In this document: positions 42,078-50,573 of the stretch, piece by piece | Layout of the letters: each line of letters begins with the position of its first letter | How positions within the stretch are numbered: the first letter of the stretch is position 1 | From: Deltaproteobacteria bacterium | GTDB taxonomy: Bacteria; Lernaellota; Lernaellaia; JACKCT01 | Assembly: GCA_020633895.1 (NCBI GenBank) | Contig: JACKCT010000007.1 | Coordinates: 121,468 to 185,467, forward strand | Direction: 5' to 3' | Length of the DNA: 64,000 nt | Translations under genes and position numbers: made by a program | Notes under the pieces: generated by a model | The model's database searches: none | What the model was told of the DNA's origin: nothing | The model's input: only the letters and a program-made list of their open reading frames with translations

Positions 42078-43553
42078 ATGACGCAAAGCCTTCGTCAAAC
42101 GCTCAAGCTCTCGCAGCAACTGGTGATGACGCCCCAGTTGCAGCAGGCCATCAAGCTCCTGCAGCTCACGCGCATGGAGTTGGTGGACGCGGTGCAGCAG
42201 GAGTTGGTGGAAAACCCGGTTCTGGAGGAGTTGGACGAATACGAGGAAACGGCGGCCGATCGGGACGAATTGCCCGGCATGGTGGCCGGCGACGCCGATT
42301 TGCCGGAATTGTCGGGCGGACAGGACGACTCCGGTGACGCCGTGGACAATATGCCCGGCACGGCCGACAAGGGCGAAATCGACTGGGACGCCTACATCGC
42401 CCAATCCCAATCCGACTATCAGGGCGGCTCCTCGGCCTTCATGGAAGATCGGGAGGATTACGAAAACCCCATTGTACGCTCAACGACCCTGCAAGAACAT
42501 CTGGAATGGCAGCTCCAAATGTCGGATATTGAAGGTGAGGAGCGTGTCATGGCCGCTCACCTGATCGGCGAGTTCAACGACGACGGATATCTCATGCGTC
42601 CCTTGCAGGAGATTGCCCAGGACAAGCACTGGGACGTCGAGGATTTGGAAGAGGCGCTGCTGGCCGTTCAGGAATTCGACCCCCTGGGGGTGGGCGCCCG
42701 GGATCTGCGCGAATGCCTGCTCATCCAGATCCGTGCGATGAGCGGCGACCATCTTCTTCTCAAAAAGCTCGTCGAAGATCACCTCCACGACATCGAAAAG
42801 CGTCAGTTCAAAAAGATCGCCCAGTCGCTCAAGATTCCGCTGGAGCAGGTGGGGGAACTGCTTGAACAACTGCGTCATCTGGAGCCCAAGCCGGGGCGGC
42901 CGTTCTCCGGTCGGGACGCCCAGCACGTCGTGCCCGACATTTACATCGTCAAGGTCGGCGACGAATACAACGTGGTTCTCAACGACGACGGCATGCCCCG
43001 CCTGCGCGTCTCCAATTTCTACAAATCGATGATCACCAACGGCGCCGTGGGCAAGGACAAGGAATACATCCAGGAACGCCTGCGCAGCGCCGTGTGGATG
43101 ATTCGCTCGATCCACCAACGCCAGCGGACGATCTACAAAGTCACCCAGAGCATCGTGAAACACCAGCGTCCTTTTTTGGAAAAAGGCGTGACCGCTTTGC
43201 GGCCGATGGTTCTGCGGGACGTGGCCGAAGACATCGAGATGCACGAGTCCACGATTTCCCGCGCCACCACGAACAAGTACGTGCATACGCCCCAGGGGAT
43301 CTACGAACTCAAATTCTTCTTCAATTCGGGGATCGACTCGACCGACGGCAGCGAGGCCTTGGCTTCCGAGGCGGTCAAGCAGCACATCGCGTCGATCATC
43401 GACGAGGAAGACTCGAAAAAGCCCTATTCGGACCAGGCGATCGTCAAACTCCTGGCCGCGAAACATGGATTGAAGATTGCCCGTCGGACGGTAACGAAAT
43501 ATCGCGAAATTCTCGGATATCCGTCCTCAACCAAGCGCAAGAAGGTATTCTAG
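42078..43553 (+). CDS. rpoN: RNA polymerase sigma-54 factor
   Basis: 491 residues. Region I is the Gln/Leu-rich start MTQSLRQTLKLSQQLVMTPQLQQAIKLLQLTRMEL; region II is acidic (~55-125); region III has the core-binding part, the HTH DVAEDIEMHESTISRATTNKYVHTPQGIYELKFFFN and the C-terminal RpoN box ARRTVTKYREILGYPSS that reads the -24 element. Its operon is headed by a sigma-54 promoter. Confidence 0.98.
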   Translation: MTQSLRQTLKLSQQLVMTPQLQQAIKLLQLTRMELVDAVQQELVENPVLEELDEYEETAADRDELPGMVAGDADLPELSGGQDDSGDAVDNMPGTADKGEIDWDAYIAQSQSDYQGGSSAFMEDREDYENPIVRSTTLQEHLEWQLQMSDIEGEERVMAAHLIGEFNDDGYLMRPLQEIAQDKHWDVEDLEEALLAVQEFDPLGVGARDLRECLLIQIRAMSGDHLLLKKLVEDHLHDIEKRQFKKIAQSLKIPLEQVGELLEQLRHLEPKPGRPFSGRDAQHVVPDIYIVKVGDEYNVVLNDDGMPRLRVSNFYKSMITNGAVGKDKEYIQERLRSAVWMIRSIHQRQRTIYKVTQSIVKHQRPFLEKGVTALRPMVLRDVAEDIEMHESTISRATTNKYVHTPQGIYELKFFFNSGIDSTDGSEALASEAVKQHIASIIDEEDSKKPYSDQAIVKLLAAKHGLKIARRTVTKYREILGYPSSTKRKKVF

Positions 43554-43572
43554 CGCAAAACAGGAGGCTTCC

Positions 43573-43905
43573 ATGAACATCTCCGTGACCTTCCGAAACA
43601 GCGAGCCCAGCGATGCCCTGCGTACGTATGCCGAGGAAAAACTCGCCAAGGTGAAGAAATACCTGCACGAGCCCATCGACATGCATGTGGTGCTGGCCGT
43701 GGAAAAGTTTCGGCATCACGCGGAGGTTACGCTGACCGCGGATCAGCACGTGATCAACTGCAAGGAACAGACCGAGGACATGTACAGCGCCGTGGATAAA
43801 CTGGTCGGCACCCTGGAGCGGCAGATCAAAAAGGCCAAGGGGCGCGGCAACCACCACAAGGGCGACATGGACACCGCCTCGGCCGCCAAGGAATTGGGCG
43901 GCTAG
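43573..43905 (+). CDS. hpf: Ribosome hibernation-promoting factor (short HPF)
   Basis: 110 residues, the short form of the HPF/RaiA (YhbH) family, which inactivates ribosomes during starvation. It has MNISVTFRNSEPSDALRTYAEEKLAKVKKYL, the beta-alpha start, and the second half VTLTADQHVINCKEQTEDMYSAVDKLVGTLERQIKKAKGR. AGGAGG upstream of the ATG. Placement after rpoN is standard. Confidence 0.93.
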   Translation: MNISVTFRNSEPSDALRTYAEEKLAKVKKYLHEPIDMHVVLAVEKFRHHAEVTLTADQHVINCKEQTEDMYSAVDKLVGTLERQIKKAKGRGNHHKGDMDTASAAKELGG

Positions 43906-43938
43906 ACACGAGGCCGGAACGCTGCTAATGCAGTCACG

Positions 43939-43970
43939 CCGACGCCGCCGGGATCGTTTTTCGGCGTCGG
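43939..43970 (+). other. Inverted repeat downstream of hpf
   Basis: CCGACGCCG / CGGCGTCGG with a 14-base loop that itself contains TTTTT. It precedes the terminator-like hairpin at 44045 in the 204-base hpf-ptsN gap. Confidence 0.5.
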
Positions 43971-44044
43971 ATTCGTGGTCGGGGACTTCGTTGTCATCAG
44001 GGTTCAGCGCCCAAGACGCGGGAGTTCACATCCGACCAGACAAG

Positions 44045-44080
44045 GACGAGACCGACAGGGGCGGTCTCGTCGTGCGTTTT
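44045..44080 (+). terminator. Terminator-like hairpin between hpf and ptsN
   Basis: A perfect 10-bp stem GACGAGACCG / CGGTCTCGTC with a seven-base loop, followed after five bases by TTTT. It may end or attenuate lptC-hpf transcription before ptsN. A separate promoter for ptsN would then be needed; I could not identify one with confidence. Confidence 0.6.
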
Positions 44081-44109
44081 GCACTCATTTCCTTCAAGAT
44101 TGAGTCAAT

Positions 44110-44577
44110 ATGAGAATACACGATTATTTGCCGCTCACCTTGGTCAACGCCAATCTCACCGGCACGCAGCCCACGTCCGTCCTGACCGAGCTTTCCCAGA
44201 TGATCGCCGATTCCAACGAGGAATTGGACGCGACGCGCGTGCTGACCGTGCTCGAGGAGCGCGAACGCCTGGGAAGCACCGGCATCGGCAACGGGATCGC
44301 GATTCCCCATTCCAAACTGCCGGGCCTGCGTTCGGTGATTTTGGCCGTGGGACGCTCGGCGGCGGGGATTGATTTTGACAGTATGGACGGCGAACTGACG
44401 CACATCTTCTTCGTCATCGTGGCGCCGGAGGACTCGGTGGGGGTGCATCTGAGCCTGTTGGCCCGCATCTCGGCCCTGGCCGAGGACGAGGACGTGTGCA
44501 AGGCGATGATTCGCTCCAAGTCCGACGAAGATCTGCGCAACACCATCATCGAGGCGGACGAAAGAAACGGGGACTAG
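44110..44577 (+). CDS. ptsN: Nitrogen-PTS EIIA protein PtsN
   Basis: 155 residues of the fructose/Ntr EIIA family; phosphorylated by HPr on His67 (GNGIAIPHSKL). In proteobacteria it tunes potassium, nitrogen and cell-envelope functions by protein contacts. The conserved core LGSTGIGNGIAIPHSK and FFVIVAPEDSVGVHLSLLARIS are present. HPr and EI that could feed it are encoded 2-5 kb downstream. Confidence 0.94.
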   Translation: MRIHDYLPLTLVNANLTGTQPTSVLTELSQMIADSNEELDATRVLTVLEERERLGSTGIGNGIAIPHSKLPGLRSVILAVGRSAAGIDFDSMDGELTHIFFVIVAPEDSVGVHLSLLARISALAEDEDVCKAMIRSKSDEDLRNTIIEADERNGD

Positions 44578-44580
44578 CGC

Positions 44581-45549
44581 TTGGCTGATCTGCATGTCCG
44601 GGATCTGGTCAGCACGCACGGCGACGAATTGGAGTTGGTTTCCATCGGCGAGGACGCCGGTCTGGCCAACGTCGTCACCGTCTCCCACGTTCAAAAGCCC
44701 GGTCTGGCCATGGCGGGCTTCCTCAACCACGTGGTCCCCGAGCGATTGCAGGTCTTCGGCCGCACCGAAATCAACTACCTGGCCCAGCTCGAACCGAAAC
44801 GGGTTCGGGAGACTCTCGGCGCCTATTTTGGCTTCAAGGTCTGCGGCGTCATCGTCACCCGCAACCTGACTCCTTCCGAGGATTTCCTCGCCCTGGCCGC
44901 CGAGCACCAGACCCCGGTGCTGCGTACCCGCTATTCGTCCCAGGAATTCACCGAGCGCGTCAGCCGCATTCTCGAAGCCCATTTCGCCCGACGCACCACG
45001 ATGCACGGCGTCCTGATGGATGTGTACGGCGTGGGCGTCCTGCTGTTGGGCAAAAGCTCGATCGGCAAGTCGGAATGCGCGCTCGACCTGATCCTCCAGG
45101 GCCATCGCCTAGTGGCTGACGACATTGTCGAATTGCAGCGTACCGCCCAGGGCACCATCAACGGCCGTTCGTCCGAGATTACCAAGTACTACATGGAAAT
45201 CCGGGGCCTGGGCATTATCAACATCAAGGAAATGTTCGGCATCGGCTCCATCCGCGACCGAAAAAAAGTGCATCTGGTCGTGCGGCTGGTGGATTGGGAC
45301 GAAGACACGGAATACGATCGGATGGGCCTGGACGAGGCCAATTATAATATCCTGGGTGTCGAGCTGCCGATGGTGAAGATTCCGGTTCGGCCCGGCCGCA
45401 ACCTGACCGCCATCGTCGAGGTGGCCGCGCGCAACCATCTGCTCAAGCTCGAGGGCTACCACGCGGCCCAGGAGTTCCAAAAGCGGCTCATGGAGCGCAT
45501 CGCCGACGCGGACATGGACCTGGACCTGGATATCGAGGAATCGGAATGA
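44581..45549 (+). CDS. hprK: HPr kinase/phosphorylase HprK
   Basis: Phosphorylates and dephosphorylates a serine of HPr. 322 residues: N-terminal domain (~1-135), Walker A GKSSIGKS (157-164), catalytic Asp in LVADD (179-181), and the HprK signature EIRGLGIINI (206-215). TTG start; no in-frame ATG precedes the conserved part. Target HPr at 46926 keeps a Ser49 in NAKSIM. Confidence 0.95.
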   Translation: MADLHVRDLVSTHGDELELVSIGEDAGLANVVTVSHVQKPGLAMAGFLNHVVPERLQVFGRTEINYLAQLEPKRVRETLGAYFGFKVCGVIVTRNLTPSEDFLALAAEHQTPVLRTRYSSQEFTERVSRILEAHFARRTTMHGVLMDVYGVGVLLLGKSSIGKSECALDLILQGHRLVADDIVELQRTAQGTINGRSSEITKYYMEIRGLGIINIKEMFGIGSIRDRKKVHLVVRLVDWDEDTEYDRMGLDEANYNILGVELPMVKIPVRPGRNLTAIVEVAARNHLLKLEGYHAAQEFQKRLMERIADADMDLDLDIEESE

Positions 45550-46478
45550 GCCGGACGAAGACGAACGAGAACATCCCCGCCCCGGATACGAGCGGCCCGG
45601 ACGACAAGGCGTCCATCGTCGTGCTGACCGGGCTGTCGGGCTCGGGCAAGAGCGTGGCCCTACGCGCGCTGGAGGACATGGGCTACTTCGCCATCGACAA
45701 CCTGCCCGTCTCCTTGCTGGCCAAGCTGCTCGAACTATCCGGAACGCACTCCCAATTCAAGCATATCGCCCTGGTGATGGACTCGCGCAACCCGGATTTT
45801 TTCTCCAAGTTCGGCGATGTCTACGCGGCCACGCTCTCCGGTGGTTACAACATCCAATTGATTTTTCTGGATGCGCCGGACGAGGTGTTGGCCCGGCGAT
45901 ATTCGGAAACCCGCCGCAAGCATCCCTATGAGTCGGGAGCGCTGATGGACGCCATTCGTTCCGAGCGCGAACGCTTCGAACGCATCCGGGAAATGGCGGA
46001 CGCGACCATCGATACCTCCCATTATTCCGTCCACGAACTGCGTCGGATCATCGAGGAACGGTTCGGCATCGACACCGACAAGCCTCGCATGCACGTGGAC
46101 CTGATGAGCTTCGGCTTCAAACACGGGCTGCCCCTGGAGGCGGACCTGGTTTTCGATGTGCGCTTTTTGCCCAACCCGTTTTTCGTGCCCGAATTGCGCT
46201 CGTTCACCGGTCTGGAGAAGAACGTCGCCCACTATGTGCTCGACCGGGACGAGACGGGGGAGTTCATCCGGCGGATCTCGGAGTTGATCGCCTTCTTGTT
46301 GCCCTGGTATGAGAAAGAGGGTAAACACTACCTCACGATTGCCGTGGGGTGTACCGGCGGCGTCCATCGATCGGTGGCCATCATCGAGAAATTGGCGGCG
46401 GATCTGCCCCTTTCCGATCATCCGGTGACCGTGACCCACAGAGAACTGAATCGGAAAAAGAATCACGCGCGGGACTAA
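45546..46478 (+). CDS. rapZ: RNase adapter / nucleotide-binding protein RapZ
   Basis: 310 residues. Walker A GLSGSGKS (29-36), DMGYFAIDNLPVSLL, the segment IQLIFLDAPDEVLARRYSETRRKHP, and the C-terminal IAVGCTGGVHRSVAIIEKLA motif that binds a metabolite/RNA in E. coli RapZ. There it controls GlmS via GlmZ; outside enterobacteria the role is unclear. ATGA overlap with hprK. Confidence 0.95.
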   Translation: MSRTKTNENIPAPDTSGPDDKASIVVLTGLSGSGKSVALRALEDMGYFAIDNLPVSLLAKLLELSGTHSQFKHIALVMDSRNPDFFSKFGDVYAATLSGGYNIQLIFLDAPDEVLARRYSETRRKHPYESGALMDAIRSERERFERIREMADATIDTSHYSVHELRRIIEERFGIDTDKPRMHVDLMSFGFKHGLPLEADLVFDVRFLPNPFFVPELRSFTGLEKNVAHYVLDRDETGEFIRRISELIAFLLPWYEKEGKHYLTIAVGCTGGVHRSVAIIEKLAADLPLSDHPVTVTHRELNRKKNHARD

Positions 46479-46509
46479 CCGCGCCCGTGGTTCGAGGGAG
46501 CGTTGATTT

Positions 46510-46926
46510 ATGGTGGGACTGATCCTGGTCGCCCACGGAAATCTTGCGAACGAGTTGCTCAACACGACGGCGATGATCTTGGGCGAGGCCCTGACCTCGG
46601 CCGTGGGCGTGCCCGTGAACGCCATGGACGACCCCGAGTCGATCACTGATCGCATCGAGCAGGCGATCGAGCAGGTGAACACGGGACGGGGTGTCTTGAT
46701 CCTGACCGACATGTTCGGCGGGACGCCGTCCAACGTGGCCCTGTCGTTTCATCAGGACGGGGTCGTGGATGTCATCAGCGGGATGAGCCTGCCGATGATG
46801 CTGCGTTTCGCCGAATCGCGGGACGCCGACTCCCTTTCGGCCCTGGCCCAGGGCGTGAAAAACGCGGCGCTGGAAAGCGTTTCCCTGGCCAGCGATCTGT
46901 TGAGCGTCAAGGAGGCCGACGGCTGA
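46510..46926 (+). CDS. Mannose-family PTS EIIA protein
   Basis: 138 residues of the EIIA-Man fold with the phosphorylated His9 (MVGLILVAHGNLA) and LILTDMFGGTPSNVAL. No EIIB, EIIC or EIID gene is near, so it is likely a regulatory phospho-acceptor, not a sugar carrier. Its TGATG overlaps the HPr gene. Confidence 0.92.
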   Translation: MVGLILVAHGNLANELLNTTAMILGEALTSAVGVPVNAMDDPESITDRIEQAIEQVNTGRGVLILTDMFGGTPSNVALSFHQDGVVDVISGMSLPMMLRFAESRDADSLSALAQGVKNAALESVSLASDLLSVKEADG

Positions 46927-47201
46927 TGTATGACGCCGTGATCCGCGAATTGCGCGTCCTCAACAAAGCGGGCGTGCATTTGCGTCCGGCCTCTCAAATC
47001 GTCAAAAAGATGCACCAGTTCAAAAGCGAGGTGATCCTGCGTCGCGAGGGTCGCACCGTTAACGCCAAGAGCATCATGAGCGTCAGCACCCTTTTGGCGC
47101 CTAAGGACACGGTCGTGACCGTGGAGGCGATCGGACCGGACGCCGAGGAAGCGGTCAGCGCGATGGCCGATCTGTTCGAGTCCAAATTCGGCGAGGAATG
47201 A
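46926..47201 (+). CDS. ptsH: Phosphocarrier protein HPr
   Basis: 91 residues with the EI-phosphorylated His18 in NKAGVHLRPAS and the HprK target Ser49 in NAKSIMS. Passes phosphate from EI to the EIIA proteins. Overlaps genes on both sides. Confidence 0.95.
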   Translation: MYDAVIRELRVLNKAGVHLRPASQIVKKMHQFKSEVILRREGRTVNAKSIMSVSTLLAPKDTVVTVEAIGPDAEEAVSAMADLFESKFGEE

Positions 47202-48976
47202 TGGGCGAATCCGTGGTGACTCCCCGAACCCTGAAAGGCACGCGCGGTTCGCCGGGAATCGCCATCGGGCTGGCGTACGTGGTCGATCGGGGCAAGATCA
47301 AGGTCCCCATGCGCCTGATCATGCCCAAGCTGGTGCCCTTCGAAAAGGCTCGCTTCCGCACCTCGATCCACACCAGCCTGCGCCAACTGGAAACCGCCCT
47401 GGATCGGGAAATCGGCGACGACCACAAGGAGATCCTTGACGCCCACCTGGCCTGGTTGTCCGACGAATACATGATTCGGGAAGTCGAGACGCTCATCGAA
47501 TCCGAGCGCATCAACGCCGAATGGGCCGTCAAGAAACTCCTCGACCAGCTCATCGCTTCCATCGACGCCGGCACCGAATCCGAACGGCAGGCGCGCTCGG
47601 ATCTCTTCCACGAAGTCGGCGACCGCATCATCCGCAATCTCATGGGCGCCCAACAGGAATCCGTCGAGACGGTGCCCGAAGGCGTCATCCTCGTGGCCCA
47701 CGACTTCACCCCCGCCGACATGGCCCATGTGGATCGCACGCGCGTGGCCGGCATGGCGATGGATATCGGCGGCCCGACCAGCCACACGTGCATCCTTGCC
47801 CGGGGCATGGAACTGCCGACCATCGTCGGTCTGGATCACGTCAGCAACGAAGTGCAGACCGGCGACGTGCTGGTGCTCGACGCCGACGACGGCCGTGTGT
47901 ATGTCAATCCGCCGCTGGCCGTGTTGGATGATTACCAGGAGCGCGCCCGCCGCCTGGATGAGCAACTTCAGGAACTCCTCAAGCTCAAAGACGTCGAATG
48001 CAAAACCGCCGACGGCGTGTCGATCCAATTGCAGGCCAATATCGAGCTGCTCGAAGAATTGGGGATCATGGAGGAGCACGGGATCAAGGATATCGGCCTG
48101 TTTCGCAGTGAATTCCTTTTCCTGATGAAAGGCGGCGCCGCCGACGAGGACGAACAGTACGAGCTGTACTCCCTGCTGCTGCGCAACCTCGGTCCCGAGC
48201 ACTGCGTGACGATCCGGACGCTGGATCTGGGCTGGGACAAGGTCTACGCCGGGATGGATATGCAGCCCGAGACCAACCCGGCGATGGGCCTGCGGGCGAT
48301 TCGCTTCTGCCTGGACCGGGAGGACCTGTTCAAGGACCAACTCCGGGCCCTGCTGCGGGCGTCCATCCACGGGCGCATGCGCATCATGTTTCCCATGATT
48401 TCCGGCATCGATGAATTGCGCGAGGCCAAGAACATCCTGGAAGAAGTGCAGCAGGAATTGGAACTGGAAGGCGCGGCCTACTCGGACAACGTGGAAATCG
48501 GGATCATGATCGAGGTGCCCAGCGCCGTGATGATGGCCGATATCCTGGCCGACGAGGCGGATTTTTTCAGCATCGGGACCAACGACTTGATTCAATACTC
48601 CCTGGCCATCGACCGGGAAAACGAACATGTCGCCCATTTGTATACCCCGGCTCACGTGGCGATCCTGCGCATGATCGAAAGCACGGTCAAAGCCGGGCGC
48701 GCGGCGGGCATCGAGGTGGCCATGTGCGGCGAGATGGCCGGCGATATCCAGATGACCATGCTATTGCTGGGTCTGGGCGTTACGTGTTTTTCCGCCAACC
48801 CCCCGGCCGCGCTGAAGGTCAAGCAACTCATCCGAAAAATCGATACCGCCGAGGCGCGGAACTTCGCCAAGCGGGTCATGGCCTTGTCTTCCAGCGAGGA
48901 CATCGCCAACTTCATCCGCCGCGAGATGAACAAACGGTATCCGGAGATTTTCGCCAACCACAACTGGACGATTTAA
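47198..48976 (+). CDS. ptsI: PTS enzyme I
   Basis: 592 residues; autophosphorylates from phosphoenolpyruvate on His196 (DIGGPTSHTCILARGMELPTIVG) and hands the phosphate to HPr. The C-terminal PEP-binding barrel has IGLFRSEFLF, TIRTLDLGWDK, GLRAIRFCLDREDLFKDQLRALLRAS, EVPSAVMMADILADEADFFSIGTNDLIQY and the active-site Cys in VAMCGEMAGD. There is no N-terminal GAF domain, so it is an ordinary EI, not PtsP. ATGs at 47198 and 47201 are adjacent. Last gene of the operon. Confidence 0.96.
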   Translation: MMGESVVTPRTLKGTRGSPGIAIGLAYVVDRGKIKVPMRLIMPKLVPFEKARFRTSIHTSLRQLETALDREIGDDHKEILDAHLAWLSDEYMIREVETLIESERINAEWAVKKLLDQLIASIDAGTESERQARSDLFHEVGDRIIRNLMGAQQESVETVPEGVILVAHDFTPADMAHVDRTRVAGMAMDIGGPTSHTCILARGMELPTIVGLDHVSNEVQTGDVLVLDADDGRVYVNPPLAVLDDYQERARRLDEQLQELLKLKDVECKTADGVSIQLQANIELLEELGIMEEHGIKDIGLFRSEFLFLMKGGAADEDEQYELYSLLLRNLGPEHCVTIRTLDLGWDKVYAGMDMQPETNPAMGLRAIRFCLDREDLFKDQLRALLRASIHGRMRIMFPMISGIDELREAKNILEEVQQELELEGAAYSDNVEIGIMIEVPSAVMMADILADEADFFSIGTNDLIQYSLAIDRENEHVAHLYTPAHVAILRMIESTVKAGRAAGIEVAMCGEMAGDIQMTMLLLGLGVTCFSANPPAALKVKQLIRKIDTAEARNFAKRVMALSSSEDIANFIRREMNKRYPEIFANHNWTI

Positions 48977-49001
48977 ATCGACCATAGGCAAAGGAGGCCC
49001 C

Positions 49002-50564
49002 ATGCGTTCGGCCTCGCGAATCGTTTTCGCTTTTGTTGGTGTCTTGATTCTCGCCGTCGCGGTGACGGTGGCGGCGTCGACGCCCGACGTGGAATCCATG
49101 CGCGCCCGCGCCGCCGAATTGGTGCTCAAGCAGGCCGAGATGGGGTGGGGCAGTTGGGTCCTGGGGGACGCCAGCGACCAGGCTTCTTTGTACGAAGGCT
49201 ACGAGGACCTGTTCACCAAGGACGCCATCGCCGTCACGCGGGAGGCCATCGCCAATACGAACGATCCCGAAAAGGCCAAGGCGCTCACCTTCTTCAAGCA
49301 ATATCAGGAGTCCGAATATCTCGGCGCCCAGACGGCCATGCTCGCCGATATCCAGAACGACCTGGAAGCCGAGCTCAAAGTCCTCGTCGACGGCGAGCTG
49401 ATTCCCTATCACAACCTGGACGGCCGCCTGGCCAATGAGAAGGACCCGCGCAAACGCGCCGAGATGGCCAAGGAGGAATACCGGATCTACGACCTGCTCA
49501 ACAAGGTCGTCCTCAAGCGTCAGCTCGACGAGTCCCAACGCCTGGCCCGGGAGTTGGGCTATGCCAATTACCTGGAGATGTCGGCGTCCATGAAGGCCGT
49601 GGACGTCGATAAACTCGCCGCGTCCTGCCGCGCCGTCCTGGACCGAACGCAGTCCCTTTACTTCGAACTCTTCGACAAAGTCAGCCCCATCCCGCGCACC
49701 GAGTTTCGTCGGTCGGACATCCTTCGTGTCCTCGGCGCCAAGCGCTACGACGAGGTCTATCCCAAGGACAAACTTCTCGCCTCGATGAACAACGTGCTGG
49801 GGGGCATGGGCGTCGATCTGCATCGGCAGAAAAACATCCTGGTACATGACGAGATGCTGCCCAAAAAGAACCCACGCGCCGTGTGCTTCCCCATTCGCGT
49901 GCCGGAAGACGTGCGCTTGTCGATCAAACCCCACGGAGGCAAGGACGATTTCTCCGCCCTCTACCACGAAATGGGCCACGCCCAGCACTTCGCCAATTCG
50001 AAAACCAATGTCTGGGAATTCCAGCACCTGGGCAGCAACGCGGTCACGGAAGGCTACGCTTACGTCTTCGAAGCCGTCGTCGAAGATCCCCGATTCCTGC
50101 ACGAGCAGATGGACGCGGACGACGCGGTCATCAAGCGCCTCAAGCAGCATTCGACCTTCGCCCGGCTCTACATGCTGCGTCGGTACGCCTCGAAGATCCT
50201 TTACGAGGTCGACTTGTTCCGGGGCGCGGGTGAACCCCAAGAGCTTTACCGCAAGCATCTGAGCGCCGGTTACGGATTCGAACTGACGGAAGACGAGGCG
50301 ACGCGCGCGCTTTCCGATGTCGATCCGTTCCTTTACTCGGCCGACTACTATCAGGCGTTCTTCCTGGAAGCGATGCTGCGCAAATACATGACGGACAACT
50401 TCGGCGATCCCTGGTGGAAACAGCCCGCCGCGATGCAGTTCCTCAAATCGCTTTGGGCGAAAGGCAACGAACTGTCGGGCGACGAGCTGGCCGAGATCCT
50501 CGGCTTCACGCCGCTGGATATGGACCTGCTGTTCACCGATATCCAAATGGGCATGGACACCTAG
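49002..50564 (+). CDS. Exported HEMGH zinc metallopeptidase (M2/M3-like)
   Basis: 520 residues with a probable signal peptide (RIVFAFVGVLILAVAVTVAAS) and the zinc motif HEMGH at 322-326 (ALYHEMGHAQHF), followed ~27 residues later by NAVTEGYAYVFEAV, whose Glu would be the third ligand. The helical arrangement fits clan MA oligopeptidases; HEMGH is the form seen in M2 (ACE-type) enzymes, but the rest is too distant to settle the family. AGGAGG precedes the ATG. Probably cleaves peptides in the periplasm. Confidence 0.82.
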   Translation: MRSASRIVFAFVGVLILAVAVTVAASTPDVESMRARAAELVLKQAEMGWGSWVLGDASDQASLYEGYEDLFTKDAIAVTREAIANTNDPEKAKALTFFKQYQESEYLGAQTAMLADIQNDLEAELKVLVDGELIPYHNLDGRLANEKDPRKRAEMAKEEYRIYDLLNKVVLKRQLDESQRLARELGYANYLEMSASMKAVDVDKLAASCRAVLDRTQSLYFELFDKVSPIPRTEFRRSDILRVLGAKRYDEVYPKDKLLASMNNVLGGMGVDLHRQKNILVHDEMLPKKNPRAVCFPIRVPEDVRLSIKPHGGKDDFSALYHEMGHAQHFANSKTNVWEFQHLGSNAVTEGYAYVFEAVVEDPRFLHEQMDADDAVIKRLKQHSTFARLYMLRRYASKILYEVDLFRGAGEPQELYRKHLSAGYGFELTEDEATRALSDVDPFLYSADYYQAFFLEAMLRKYMTDNFGDPWWKQPAAMQFLKSLWAKGNELSGDELAEILGFTPLDMDLLFTDIQMGMDT

Positions 50565-50573
50565 TCGGGTTCG

